64,000 nucleotides of DNA, from positions 186,001-250,000 of the forward strand of contig JAFCMP010000530.1 of assembly GCA_017506865.1 (NCBI GenBank). The letters are read 5' to 3'. The stretch's first letter is position 1. Every line of letters starts with the position of its first letter. Under the pieces are notes generated by a model. That model saw nothing but the letters and a program-made list of their open reading frames with translations, was not told the DNA's origin and searched no databases. A program made the translations under genes and the position numbers. Origin of the DNA: Tribonema minus (taxonomy: Eukaryota; Sar; Xanthophyceae; Tribonematales; Tribonemataceae). Positions 34,286 to 45,839 of this stretch are shown piece after piece.

Positions 34286-37200
34286 ATGGAGCTCAGAGTA
34301 GGCAAAAAGTACCGGCTCGGCCGCAAGATCGGCAGCGGCTCATTCGGGGATATATACCTAGGCACCAACATGACCACGGGGGAGGAGGTCGGCATAAAGC
34401 TCGAGTCCACCAAGACGAAGCACCCCCAGCTCCTGTACGAGTCCAAGATCTACAGGATACTGCACGGCGGGCTCGGCATCCCCACGGTGCGGTGGTACGG
34501 CGTGGAGGGTGACTACAACGTCATGGTGCTGGACCTGCTCGGACCGTCGCTGGAGGACCTCTTCAACTACTGCGGGCGGCGCTTCAACCTCAAGACAGTC
34601 CTCATGCTCGCGGACCAGCTGCTGAGCCGCCTCGAGTACGTGCACACCAAGTCGTTCATCCACCGCGACGTCAAGCCCGACAACTTCCTCATCGGCCTCG
34701 GCAAGCGCCAGAACATCATACACGTCATCGACTTCGGCCTCGCCAAGAAGTACCGCGACCCGCGCACGCACCAGCACATCTCGTACCGCGACAACAAGGT
34801 GGGCGCTGCGCTCTCCGCAGCGGCGCGCGCGCGCCCAGCGCCGTCGCCATGCGTGCTCCGCCGGTGTTGGCGCTGCTTGCAATCGCTTGCCCATGTCTGC
34901 AACACACGCGTTTGCGTCGCTGCGCAACGAGTGTTGCTCGCTGCCGCATGTTGCCCCTTGCAAGGGTTAACTCCCACCTGCTGTCGCCGCGTGCGGCCCG
35001 TGACGCGGCGGATTCCACGCCAGCCTCCCCGCTACGCACTGTGGAGACACATGTGCCTGTCGGTTCCAATTGCAGCCTGAGCCACGAGCGGTTGGAGCAG
35101 GGAGAGGGGCGTTCGCAGCGGCGCGGTGGCGGCGGGCGCTGCGATATCCACTACTCTACAGGGGAGAGCGCGGGCCGGGGGAGGGCGCGTCGCAGTTTCT
35201 GCTGCACGATGCCGCACCTCCGCGTGCGCGCATGCTTGGACATTGCATTGCATGCGCTGCAGCGCCGCGGCGCTCTTTGTGGCGCATTGCCAGCAGCGTC
35301 GCGGGCGGCGCCGCGAGCCTCAAATTCTGCTCCAGTCGATCTGCGCTCCATCTCTCAGTATGTCACCACGCGCTACGCAAGCTCCGGCATGCACGTCTGC
35401 GATCGCCGCAGCTTGGTCATGACGGCTTCGGGGCGGTCGCAAGACGACGCTCTTATCATCCCCGTTAACCCGCCCCCCCCGTGCCCCCCCCCCCCCCACA
35501 CCGCGGCCGCGCAGAACCTGACGGGCACGGCGCGCTACGCGAGCATCAACACGCACATTGGCATTGAGCAGAGCCGCCGCGACGACCTCGAGTCCCTCGG
35601 CTACGTGCTCATGTACTTCATCCGCGGCAGCCTGCCGTGGCAGGGCCTCAAGGCCAACACCAAGAAGCAGAAGTACGAGCGCATCATGGACCGCAAGGTG
35701 AGCGCGGCTGTGCTCACCGCATCAGGCGCTGTGCTTCGATCGTTGTGCTCCGATCCTGCTGGCTATGTGCTGGCCTTGCCCGCCGCAGCTCTCTGCTGCG
35801 CGGCAGCGCCACGGCGATTCGCGGCGTGCGAGCGTGTGGGCGCGGTAGGCGAGGCGTCTGCTGCCGCCGAGGCGTTCCGCGGCACGCACCGCGGCGCGGC
35901 GGAGCGCACGCGTTCGGATGGATGTGAATGCGCGCTGCCGCCGCTGCTGATGCTGGACCAGAGGGCCGGGGGGGGGGGGGGGTCCTGTCTTCAGTGCACC
36001 TGCACATGCGCGCAGGCCACATGCACGCGTCACCGGCGCTGTTTGCTGGCGCCAGCTACCCGTGCGCCCCGCGGTGCAGCACGACTCGGGCGGGGTTGCT
36101 ACCCGTGGGCCTCGCGGTGCAGCACGACTCGGGCGGGGTTGCCGGCGGTCGCATCATGACGCATTGCAGCGCGCGCGATAGGCCCTTTGCGCCTCCTGCA
36201 CGTCGCTGGCGGAAGTTGCAGCCTGCTGCAGCGCGGGCGCGGTCTGCTTCGGCGCAACACGCACCCTTCGCGCGCGGCGGGAGCGCAGGCGCAGGCAGCA
36301 TCCCCTGCGCCGCCCGCGCCGTGCACGCACGTGAACCTCGTCTACGAACATGGTTTTGCTGAAAAATTGGCAGCGCCCCGCCAACACAAGTGTCGTATGC
36401 AATGCGTGCCCCTAATGTGTGTGGGAGCCAGAGACCCCGCAGATGGCTCACTCACAGCGCCTTCCCCCGCCCGCTTGATCCCCCCCCCCCCCCCCCCCCC
36501 TCTGCTCGCCCCGGCAGATGAGCACGTCGACGGAGCAGCTGTGCAAGGGGTACCCCTCGGAGTTCCGGTCGTACTTTGAGTACTGCCGCTCGCTGCGGTT
36601 CGAGGACCGGCCGGACTACGCGTACCTCAAGCGCCTCTTCAAGGAGCTGTTCTACCGCAAGGGCTTCCAGTACGACAACATGTTTGACTGGACGGTGCTC
36701 AACCTGGTGAGCGCTGCTGCAGTGCGCGCACGCGCGAGTCGCTGTGTCGCTGTTCTGTTATGCGGTGAATGCGTGGTAGACCTGCGCCACTGTCTGACTG
36801 CACAGGGCAGCAGTTGACAAGCGCATTTGAGTACCTCTGGGCATGCTCCTACTGCCACCGTACCTCATGCTGGTCACCAACGAATCATATGTCGCACTGC
36901 GCACCTCCCTCGCCAGTGGGTTTCTGCATGAGAGCTCAGTGGCTCGCGCGACGTGCCGCCCTGGTGTCAGCACCGCCATGTACGCGTGCGCTGCGACGCC
37001 GAGGCAAGCGCGGCCGTGTAGCCCCCCCCGTGCTGCTGTATGCCCTCGGCGTGTCAGTGCTCAGCGTCACTTACATCCCCCCGTGCACCCCGCGCGCGCG
37101 CGCGCTCCGTCCTCCACGAAAGCAGCAAAACGAGCGGTCGCGCGCGAGCGTGGACCGCCCGCTGCGCGCGGAGGGCGACCAGGAGGGCGCCCAGGCGGAG

Positions 37201-39262
37201 GAGCAGGAGGGGGGGCAGGAGGGGGACATGGAGGGGGGGGCAGCGGGGGGTGGCGGGGGGGGTGACGAGCAGGGGGCGGCAGCGGCGGCGGAGCGCTCCG
37301 AGCGGGACCGGCGCAGCCGCGGCACAGCGGACAGGGACGACAGGAAGGACCCGCTGGCGGCAGCGGATCATGGTGCGTACGTCATGGCGGATTGGCTCGG
37401 TGTCGTTGTACTGTGGTCAGTGCGGTCCATGTGCGTAGTGGTGCTTTTTTATGCAGTAACTGGTGCTCGCAGTAGCGCGGGGAAGCTGCGGGCCTGACAG
37501 GGAAAGAGCTGCCTGTGGTGACGCGTCATGGTAAGTTGTGGTACATAGGTATCGTCTCGTTTTCTACGTTTGGGTCATGAGCCGGAAGGAGACTGTCGAC
37601 AGGTACGCCAGGAAACGAGCGCGTGATGATGATAGGTAAGAGGGCGGTCTTTGTCGTGGGCGGTTTGAAGGCGTCGTGTCAGCCCTGTCCTGATTATTCT
37701 TCTGTGCAGCTTCTGGCGTTTCGTAGAGTTGCAATCACGGCAGACTCACCGAGATACATTCCAGATGGTCGACAGCACGTGCACTGTGCACACGAGGTAG
37801 GCCATTTCAAGTCATCCATTCGATTATAGCCTTTTCAGACTTGTGTCAAGATGTCTGCTGCTGCATGTGAGCATCCAGCGTGTGTGCGACTCGCCAGCAT
37901 GAAACTATTGCCCTGACAGGCAGTACTCTTCACTCTACTTTTAGTGAAGCATACACGGCCGCACAAAACTTATTGCACTGCTTCATTATCTAGCGTGCGC
38001 GTGTAGATAAGTTAGGTTTAGCTCAACGAGCTCCACTTTAAGTTGAAGTTGAAGAACTTCAAATGGAGCAGTGTGAGATACAACAAGGGCAGCTACGCTT
38101 CGTTATTGAGGGTCTGGGATGTTTCAAGCAGATTTGGGGAGAGGACAGTGCGCAAGCTCGCTTGGTTGGTAGTTATTGAAGTTTGCAGCTCTGCTGTCTG
38201 TAGCTCGACTGTTGAGCAGAGAAGAATCAACCTGCTGGGCTCACCGCCATCGGCAGACAGCCATAGCATCAGCGGTGGCTTGAACCATTGAGGCAGGTGT
38301 GGACCTGCAATCTGCAAGCAGACGCAATGGCAACAGTGGCCAGCCTGCCACTGAATCGCAGTTACAACTGCTTCAATCTCTTTTGCTGCTGTTGCGATGG
38401 CCACCACATCGGGCGCGTGTGCGACGACACGCGCACGGCAACACATGCAAGCAGCTTCATGCACCCTCCATCGCTTGCACGCTGCCGCAGCAACGAAACA
38501 CATGCCCATTGCACCAAAGCATGAGAAACGCAGCTCAGCCATTGACCTCACCGCTACTGTAGCCGAGCTCGCATCTTTCCCCACAGGGCGCAGCAGCGCG
38601 ATGCACACATGCACCACAGAAATGTCAGCAGTTGCAGCAGCAGCAGCAGCGGCGGCCTGCAGGCACTTGGCACTCGCGCATGCTGGGCAGTGGAGATATT
38701 TGCAGGCCGTTTTCCAGCGCAGCACTGCATTGCGCAGGCAGCATTTCTGACATGCGGCTGCTTGCCGTTTGGGGTAGTCTCGCACTCTCCCTTGTTGGAG
38801 AGTAGCCAGCGTCCCCGGATTGAGCCTCGCAGGGCAATGACAGTACCATACTATGGCCCGCATCGTGGCCATGTGACCTTGGTGGCTAGTCAAGCACATG
38901 TAGTTTTTATGATATTTGTCCATGCTGACGTGCACACACTCGCTCGCCAAACCGCAGCACGGTCCGCGAGAACGCCGGTGCGCACCACCAGCGGCGGCGG
39001 CGGCAGCCTCGGCAATGACCCGCGCCTCGCGGGCGCCGCGGCGGCCGCGGCGGTGGCGGCGCAGCAGCCCGTCGCGGCGACGCGCAGCCGCGGCAGCGGC
39101 GCGTACGGCGGCAGCGGCAGCGGCAGCGCGCGCCACCGCGACGACGCGCGCTACGCGGCGCCGCGCGTCGCGACGACCAGCGGCGCGGCTGTCGGCGGCG
39201 AGCCCGCCACCGCCGCCTCCGGCAAGCGCGGCAGCGCCAGCAGCATGAACCGCTTCTTCTAG
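34286..39262 (+). CDS. Casein kinase 1 (CK1) serine/threonine kinase
   Basis: Phosphorylates acidic or primed Ser/Thr sites; CK1 acts in many signalling and clock-type processes. Exons: 34286-34798, 35515-35697, 36518-36706, 37123-37372 and 38958-39262; all GT-AG, phases 0,0,0,1, total 479 residues. The kinase domain is complete: glycine loop [11 protein letters not shown] (17-27), lysine in VGIKLE, catalytic loop [19 protein letters not shown] in place of the DFG loop, and the CK1 signatures [29 protein letters not shown] and SLPWQGLK, ending FDWTVLNL. The tail (about 184 residues) is not conserved: first acidic Glu/Gln/Gly-rich then Arg/Asp-rich (exon 4), then Gly/Ala/Ser/Arg-rich ending SASSMNRFF (exon 5). 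The acceptor of exon 4 could be three bases later. An alternative 3' end using small exons in the last intron is given under findings. The 3' splice sites of exons 2 and 3 follow long C runs. Confidence 0.9.
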
Positions 39263-40511
39263 CGGCGGCGCGCGCTGCGCCGCCGGCACCCGCTTGATCA
39301 TTTTTAGCCGCCACCCGGCGTCGTTTCGGCGACGCCACAGGCCGCTCTTGCGCCCCCAGGCGGGCGGCGACGTCAGAACGACCGTCGCCGTCGTTGCTGC
39401 CGCCGCCGCAGCAGGGCGTGACACTGCTGCCGCCGCTGCCGCCGCCGCCGCCCGCTGCCGGCGCTTGCTGTTCCATGTCTACACACTCGCTCGCACACCA
39501 CCGGCGCTGGCCACCGCAGCCGTCCGCTGCGGAGGCGTGAAGGCACAGAACAGGCGCGCGCGCGCTGCCGCTCCTCGGAACACCTGCTCACCGCAACAGC
39601 AGCAGCAGCCGCCGCAAGTGCCGGTCGCCGTCAAGCCCGCTAAGAGGAGGAATGGAGCGTGGACGTCATTGCGGGTGGCTCAACACCGACAAGGGGGACA
39701 CACAAGTCCCGACGCGGTTTGTCCTTTGGTGCCGCACAGATGGGGATACTTGGGGGACGGGGGAGACTCGGGGGAAAGGTAGCATACGGATTGCTGAGGG
39801 GGGGAGGGGGGGGGCACATCACAGTACATAGGGATGCTCCTGGGATGGGGGGGTTTTGGGGGGGGGGGGGGGGGGGGGGGGGGCTGCACAGGTGCTGGCT
39901 GCCGTGCGGTGGCCGTTCGTAAATAGAGGTCTTGTGTGACGTGTGCCGTCTGAGGCACTACATCAGGGCCTTGCTGCCCAAATCATGCACTGCAATGTGT
40001 TTGCAACAAACTGCTTGCACGTGCGAAGCGTATGCTTCTTGGAAGTACATAGTGCAAGACCTTAACATGCCGTCATGAGCGTGTCTATGCCTTTTAACAA
40101 GGTGCCAGAATGATCGCGCTGACAGCCAGCGTCCACTTTGCAGTTCTTTGACGCTGTTATTTATGAAAGGTGACGCTGTCGTGTGCTGCCAGCAGTGGGG
40201 TAGAGGTATTGAGTCCGCCTACCAGGATGTTCAACTGCCATAACCGTCAAGCATGGAAAATCGCGTTACTGCCTTGTGCTCCAACAGCTGTAGAGAGGTT
40301 TTGCAAATGTGACGCACAATCCAGAGCACGCATGGGGTGCGCAAGCCCGGTGCATGCAGCCAGCGTATTGCTGCATGGCATGCGAAGAGGCGCGCTTTGT
40401 GCGCAGCCAGCCTTGTACTTGAGGTACTGTATCCGTCCATCAGCCACTGGCGACTTCAGCGCGCCGCGCCCTTTGTTGGTGCAACGAGACGCGCCCTCCG
40501 CCCCGCGCTAG
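39263..40511. other. Convergent intergenic region with long G run
   Basis: It lies between the 3' ends of casein kinase 1 and the minus-strand TPR/F-box-like gene. A G-rich region at 39800-39882 includes an uninterrupted run of more than 20 G at about 39858-39881. Reading frames at 39294-39782 look like GC-rich 3' UTR or chance. No gene is supported. Confidence 0.5.
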
Positions 40512-43022
40512 CTACGCGAACACGTGCTCCGCCCACGCATCCAGCTGCGGCAGCGTGTAAGCGTAGAGCCGGAGCATCGCGTAGTAGCCCGCAAACAGCT
40601 CCGCGAGGCCCTCCACGCTGCCGACGGCGCGCTCGAATGCCGCCGCCGCGCGCGCCCCGCTGCAGCAGGTACGCCGCGAGCGTGTGTTCGTTGGCGACGA
40701 GGCCGGCGTGGCGCTCCTTGCGCGCCGCGCACACCGTCGCGAGCGCCACCAGCGGCGCGAGGTACCCCCACCGGTTGTGAGCGAGCCAGTCGCCGACGGG
40801 GCGCAGCGCCGCGCGCCACACGCGCAGCGCGCGCGCGTCGTCCGCCTCCAGCGCCGCCCGCACCGCGGCAGCGTCTGCGACGTACGCGTAGTGCGCGCGC
40901 GCGGTGCCGGGGGTCGCGCGCGGCGGCAGCTGCGCGGCGACCTCCGCGCGCTGCTGCGGCGCGAGGGCCGCGGGCGCGCGCTCCGCGGGCAGGCGCCGCG
41001 GCAGCGTCATCCAGAAGTTCCCGAACGCGCGCGTGTGCCACGTGACGGCGGCGCCGACGGCGGTCTCGTGCATGCGCGGCCCGCCGAACGTGAAGAAGAG
41101 CGTGTACAGCGTCTGCAGCGCGGCTTGCGTGAACTCGGCGACGGCGGCGGCGGTGGCGGCGGCGGCGCGCGGCGCGTGCACGCGCCGCAGCCCCGCCGCG
41201 ACGACTCCCGCGAAATCGTGCGCCACGAGCTCCTGCAGGTAAGCCTCGACGCGCGCGCGCGGCGTGCCCCCAGCCTCCCCGCATCGCAGAGCTGCACGAA
41301 GGGAGCGCTCCTGTCGAAGACGTCCTCCCCCATGCCGTTCATGCAGCGCGTGCGCGCCGCCAGCGGCGCCGTGAGCTCGCGCAGCAGGAACTTGACGGCG
41401 CGCACGTCGCCGACGCACGAGACCGCCTCCTGCAGCGGCGCGCGCGCCGCGCACGCGCGCCAGAACGCGCAGCGCTCCGCCTCCGACGCGTGCAGGCCCA
41501 CGGCGCACATGAGCGCCAGCGCGACCATGCTGGGGTCCGCCGCCGCCGCCGCCGCGCCGCACGCCGCCACCAGCGCCGCCACCGCCGCCGCCAGCGCCTC
41601 CAGCGCCGCGCAGGCGTCCGCGTTGGTGGCGGCGTCGCAGTACGTGCGCACGGCCGCGTCCAGTCCTGCGGTGACCGCTGCTGGCGGCAGTGCCGCTGCT
41701 GCGGCGGAGCGGCCCAGGCTGCGCGCGAGCTGGCAGCGCACCGCGCGGCGCACGCGCATGCGGCGGTGCAGCGACCCGCCACCGAAGACGCGGCAGGTGC
41801 GCTCCAAGGAAGCCAGGTCCGGTGGGCGCATGTACTCAGCGAGCGCCATGGCAGCATCTTGCGTCGTCGCCGCCAGCGCCCTGAGCACAGGCCCAAGAGA
41901 CGCCAGCTCGGCGGCAGTAGCGGCGGCGGCGGCGGTGCTGCTGCGCGCCGGGGCGCCGTCGGCAGCAGCAGCGCCGGCAGCAGCGGCGCTGCTGCTGGCC
42001 CCACCCTGTCCTGGCGACTCTTGCAGCAGCTGCTGCTGCACAGGGGTATCCCGCGCAGCGTCGGCGTCATTGGCCAGTTGCAGCTGCGCTGCCTCCTGAC
42101 GCCGGCACTCGGCGGCATCGCGCGGCATGGGGGCGAGGTCGGCGGCGACGGCGAACGCGGCGCTGGCCTCCGCGTGGCGGCGCAGCGCGGCGAGCGCGGC
42201 GCCGCGCCGCGCGTGCGCCTTGAACCACGACGGATCCGCCGCGACGGCGCGCACCGCGAGGTTGAGCGCGTGGTGGGCGTTGCCCCTGCGCAGCTCGATT
42301 TGGCTCATGTAGGCGTTCACCTTGCCGAGCTCCAGGGCGCACGCCTTGCGCCGCTCCTGCGGCAGCTGCAGCACGCCGGCCCACATGCTGAGCATGAGGC
42401 CTGTGGCCACGTCGTACAGGCGCAGCGCCCCCGGCAGATCTTTCGCGGAGAACTTGAGAGCCGCGCTTTCCTTGAGCACGATAAAGCGTGATCCAGCTTC
42501 TAGAATCCCAGCGGCGATATCCGCGCCTGGTGGCGCTGGCCCCAAGCAGGCACACGTGTCGCCGATATACATTCGGAGAGCCGTGCGCACACTGGCGATA
42601 GTGCCGCCACAGAGCTGGAATTGGGCGAGGAAGGCCTTGCCGGCTGGCTGCTGCGATTCGCTGCTGCCTTCCGGTGCCAGAATGGCGCGAAGTCGCCTAA
42701 CGCCCAGGCAACTGCAGGCACTCAGCGTAGCGGCTAGCACCGCAAGACGGCGGCAGTCTTGCAGCTGAACCTTGAGTGCCGATTCCACTGCACAGCTGGC
42801 CATGATGTTGGCCGTGGTGTCTGCGAAATCCGAGTCCTCGATGCCTGTGACCGGAAATGTGGGGGACGTCAAGGTATCGAGAGCCAACCTAGCGCCAACC
42901 TTGCAGTCACTCCAAACGTTGGAGGGTGCTCCTAGGCACAGTAGCCGGGCCACTGCATGAACCATTTCTGATCCCTCCTCAAGTTCGGGCCTGGGGTCGC
43001 CATGTCTGCAGGTCGCCGACAT
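40512..43022 (-). CDS. TPR / F-box-like protein, paralogue A, intronless, frame broken twice
   Basis: Function unknown; the architecture suggests a protein-protein adaptor, possibly in ubiquitination. The start at 43022 was chosen because MSATCRHGD then aligns with the start of paralogue B; upstream codons to 43121 have no counterpart. An N-terminal Cys-containing helical part (about 1-180) is followed by TPR-like helices (FSAKDLPGALRLYDVA; LELGKVNAYMSQIELRRGN; AHARRGAALAALRRHAEASA), an Ala/Gln linker, an F-box-like piece (LAEYMRPPDLASLERTCRVF), and a helical Ala-rich C-terminal half ending EHVFA. Frame is lost near 41275 (one G short in a G run) and near 40655 (about 20 bases missing relative to paralogue B). 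With those two corrections it reads to the stop at 40512-40514. It has no introns, unlike every other gene here. It is either a decaying gene or carries assembly indels. Confidence 0.65.
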
Positions 43023-43287
43023 GAAGTTGCCCTGCTGAGTCTGCAGCCCTGCTGCACTGCTGATATCCCTTGGTGAATCTCTCGAGCAGCAAATTTTCAC
43101 CTGCGCCTTCAAATTTGACACCCTGAAGTTGCCACGAGGCTGCTGCTGTCTCTACAGGCTCCGCTGCACCGAACACCCGCCGTCAACTTGAAGTTGTGAC
43201 ACGCCATTTTTCGGACCTCGAACGTGACAATAGTGCAAAGCGAGTGACAATAGTGCAGCGCACGACCCAAGTGCTGACAACGACCTA
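43023..43287. promoter_or_regulatory. Bidirectional promoter region between head-to-head paralogues
   Basis: Only 265 bp separate the two inferred start codons, so any core promoter is shared or overlapping. It contains two exact copies of gtgacaatagtgca at 43224 and 43244 (20-bp spacing, two helical turns) and the motif tcaacttgaagttg at 43184. No clear TATA box was seen. Role inferred from position. Confidence 0.5.
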
Positions 43288-45839
43288 ATGGCGACCACCT
43301 GCAGCCATGGTGCTCCAACGGCTCAAGATGGATCTGAAATGTTTCATGCAATGGTGCGACTGGGAAGCCTCGTTAACGCTCCCGACCATTGCTGGAGTGA
43401 TAGCAAGGCTGGCGCTCTGTTCGCTCTCAACACCATGACGTCCCCCGCAGCAAACTTCCCCATCGCTGTCGTCGAGGACACGGACAAAGCATTCGCCATG
43501 TCCAGCATCATGGCCGGCCTTGCAGTAGATGCGCTCCAAGCTTCTTCTAAAGAAGTCTTTGCGTCAATGCCGTCGCTTTACGCTGCTAGCCGCTACGGTG
43601 GACGCCTGCAGCTCCCTGGGCGTTGCCCAGCTCCGCGCCATCCTTGCATCGGAGAGCAGCAGTGTGGCGCACAAGCCAGCCGGCAAGGCCTGCCTCGCCC
43701 ATCTCGAGCTTTGCGGTGGCGGCCGCGCCAGCGTGCTGAAGGCATTACGAATGTACACAGGCGGCGTCTGTGACTGTCTGGGGCCCTACTCACCAGGCGC
43801 AGACGTCGCGGATGAACTCTGGGGCGTGGCTCGCGGCTCAGCATGCTAAAGGAGGGCGCAAACCTCAAGTTCTCAGCGGGAGACCTTACGGGAGCGCTGC
43901 GCGGGTACGGCGTGGCGCTGGGCGTCGTGCTGAGAGTGCGCGCAGGCATCTGCGAGCTGCCGAACGAGCGGCGCAACGACTGCTGCCTGGAGCTCGCCAA
44001 GGTGAACGCAAACCTGAGCCTCATCCAGCTGCGCAGGGGGGACGCCGACGCCGCGCTCGAGCGCGCAGCGAGCGCCGCCTCGAACGCGCCGCACTGGTTC
44101 AAGCCCCACGCGCGGCGCGGCGCCGCGCTCGCCGCGCTGCGCCGCCACGCGGAGGCCAGCGCCGCGATCGCCGTCGCCGCCGACCTCGCCGCCACACCGC
44201 GCGACGCCGCCGAGTGTCAGCGCCAGGAGGACGCGCAGCTGCAGCTGGCGCGCGATGCGGAGGCGCTGCAGGGCATTCAGGCGCAACTGCAGCAGCAGCA
44301 GTTGCTGCCAGCCAGCAATGGGGCCAGCTGCAGCGCCGCTGCTGCTGACGGCGGCCCGGCGCGCAGCACCGCCGCCGCTGCTGCCGCGGAGGTCGCGTCC
44401 ATCGGGCGCGTGCTCGGGGCGCTGGAGGAGACCAGTCAGGGTGCCGCAGCGGCGCTCGCCGGCTATATGGTCCCATCGGACCTGGCGCGCCTCGAGCGCA
44501 CCTGCCGCTTCTTCGGCGCCGCTGCGGTGAGTCGTCGCGTGCACGCCCGCCGCGCGGTGCGCTGCCAGCGCGCGTGCAGCCTGGGGTGTCGCTCTGATGT
44601 AGGGCCTGCGGTGACGTCAGCGGCGGCAGCGGCGGCAGCGCAGGCAGCGGCCGCCGGCGTGGAGGCGGCGGTGCGCGCGTACTGCGACGCGGCCAGTGAT
44701 GCGGACGCCTGTTTGGCGCTGGAGAAGCTGGCAGCGGCACTGGCAGCGCTGGTGCACGCGCGCGGAGGCACGCCGGCACAGAACAAGCCGGTGAGGATGG
44801 CGACGAGCAGCGTCGCAGGCGCGGACACGCCAGCGGCGGAGCGGTACGCGTTCTGGTGCGCGTGCGCGGCGCAGGCGGCGCTGCAGGAGCTGCAGGCGCG
44901 CGTGTTTGACGTGTCCGCCGTCAAGCTGCTGCTTCGCGAGCCAACAGCGCCGCTGGAGGCGAAGGCGCGCAGCATGCGTGTTATGGCGCAGGGCGTCATG
45001 CTCATGCAGGATGAATTCGCGGAGGCTTGCGAAGCGGGGACGCTGGGCAGCTGGCCCCCTTCTCAAGTCGAATCCTTCCTGCAGCAACTGTTCCGCTACG
45101 GACTCGTGAGCGAGGTCGCGGCGTCGCCGCGGTGGGCGCTCGACCCGCGCCGCCGCCGCCGCCGCAGCCCTGCCCGGGCACGCCACCGTCGCGTCCGGCC
45201 TCATCAGCTCCGCGTTCGTGATGCTCGCAACGCTGCTCAACGCGTACGGGCACGCGCTCAGGCGCTCCGCTGCCGGCACGGACGCCGCGCTGCACGTGCA
45301 GGCCTTCGGAGCGCTGCACGCGGCGCTGCCGCCGCGCCTCCCCGCGGCGCGCGCGCCGCCTGACCTCAGCGACGCGCAGAGCGCTGCAATCGCCGCGCGG
45401 CTGCCCGCGGACGCGACGCCCGGCGCCGTGTGCGCGCACCTCGCGTACGGCGTCGCCGCCGCCGACGTGCGCGCGGCGCTGGAGGCGGACGCGCGCGCGC
45501 TGCGCGTGTGGCGCGACGCGCTGCGCCCCGTCGGCGACTGGCTCGCGCAACCGGTGGGGCTACCTCGCACCGCTGGCGGCGCTGGTGGTGCTGCACGGCG
45601 CGCGCAGCGAGCGCTGCGGCGGCGTCGTCCCGAACGAGCACACGCTCGCGGCGTACCTGCTGCAGCGCGGCGAGGAGTGGGGCGGCGGGGCGCGCGCGGC
45701 GGCGGCGTTCGAGCGCGCCGTCGGCAGCGCGGAGGGGCTCGCGGAGCTGTTTGCGGGCTACTACGCGATGGTGCTCGACTACAGCCTCATGCTGCCGCGC
45801 CTGGACACGCTCACGGACCGGATCGTGGAACAGCGCTAG
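43288..45839 (+). pseudogene. TPR / F-box-like protein, paralogue B, frame broken four times
   Basis: Divergent head-to-head copy of the gene at 40512-43022, with the same order of parts: N-terminal helical region (DGSEMFHAMVRL), TPR-like helices (FSAGDLTGALRGYGVA; HARRGAALAALRRHAEASA), F-box-like segment (LAGYMVPSDLARLERTCRFF) and C-terminal helices (NEHTLAAYLLQRG; LAELFAGYYAM). Frame changes are needed near 43560, near 43820, between about 45125 and 45170, and near 45557, where two bases are absent relative to paralogue A. Between these points the sequence stays conserved at protein level with paralogue A, so decay, if real, is recent. I found no GT-AG intron that repairs any of the four points. 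The stop is at 45837-45839, and a TGTAA polyadenylation-type signal follows at about 45909. Pseudogene is preferred only because four lesions are many; assembly indels remain possible. Confidence 0.55.

Noticed and set aside
38093-39424. 443-codon minus-strand frame
   Set aside because: Antisense of the last CK1 intron and exon; no motif, and Cys/Ala/Arg composition expected from reversed GC-rich sequence.
40684-42099. 471-codon plus-strand frame
   Set aside because: Antisense of paralogue A; the minus frame has the homologue in paralogue B.
45106-45171. Tiny GTGAGC...CCGCAG intron to repair paralogue B
   Set aside because: The splice sites look good, but the join does not restore the frame of the downstream homologous sequence and paralogue A has coding sequence there.
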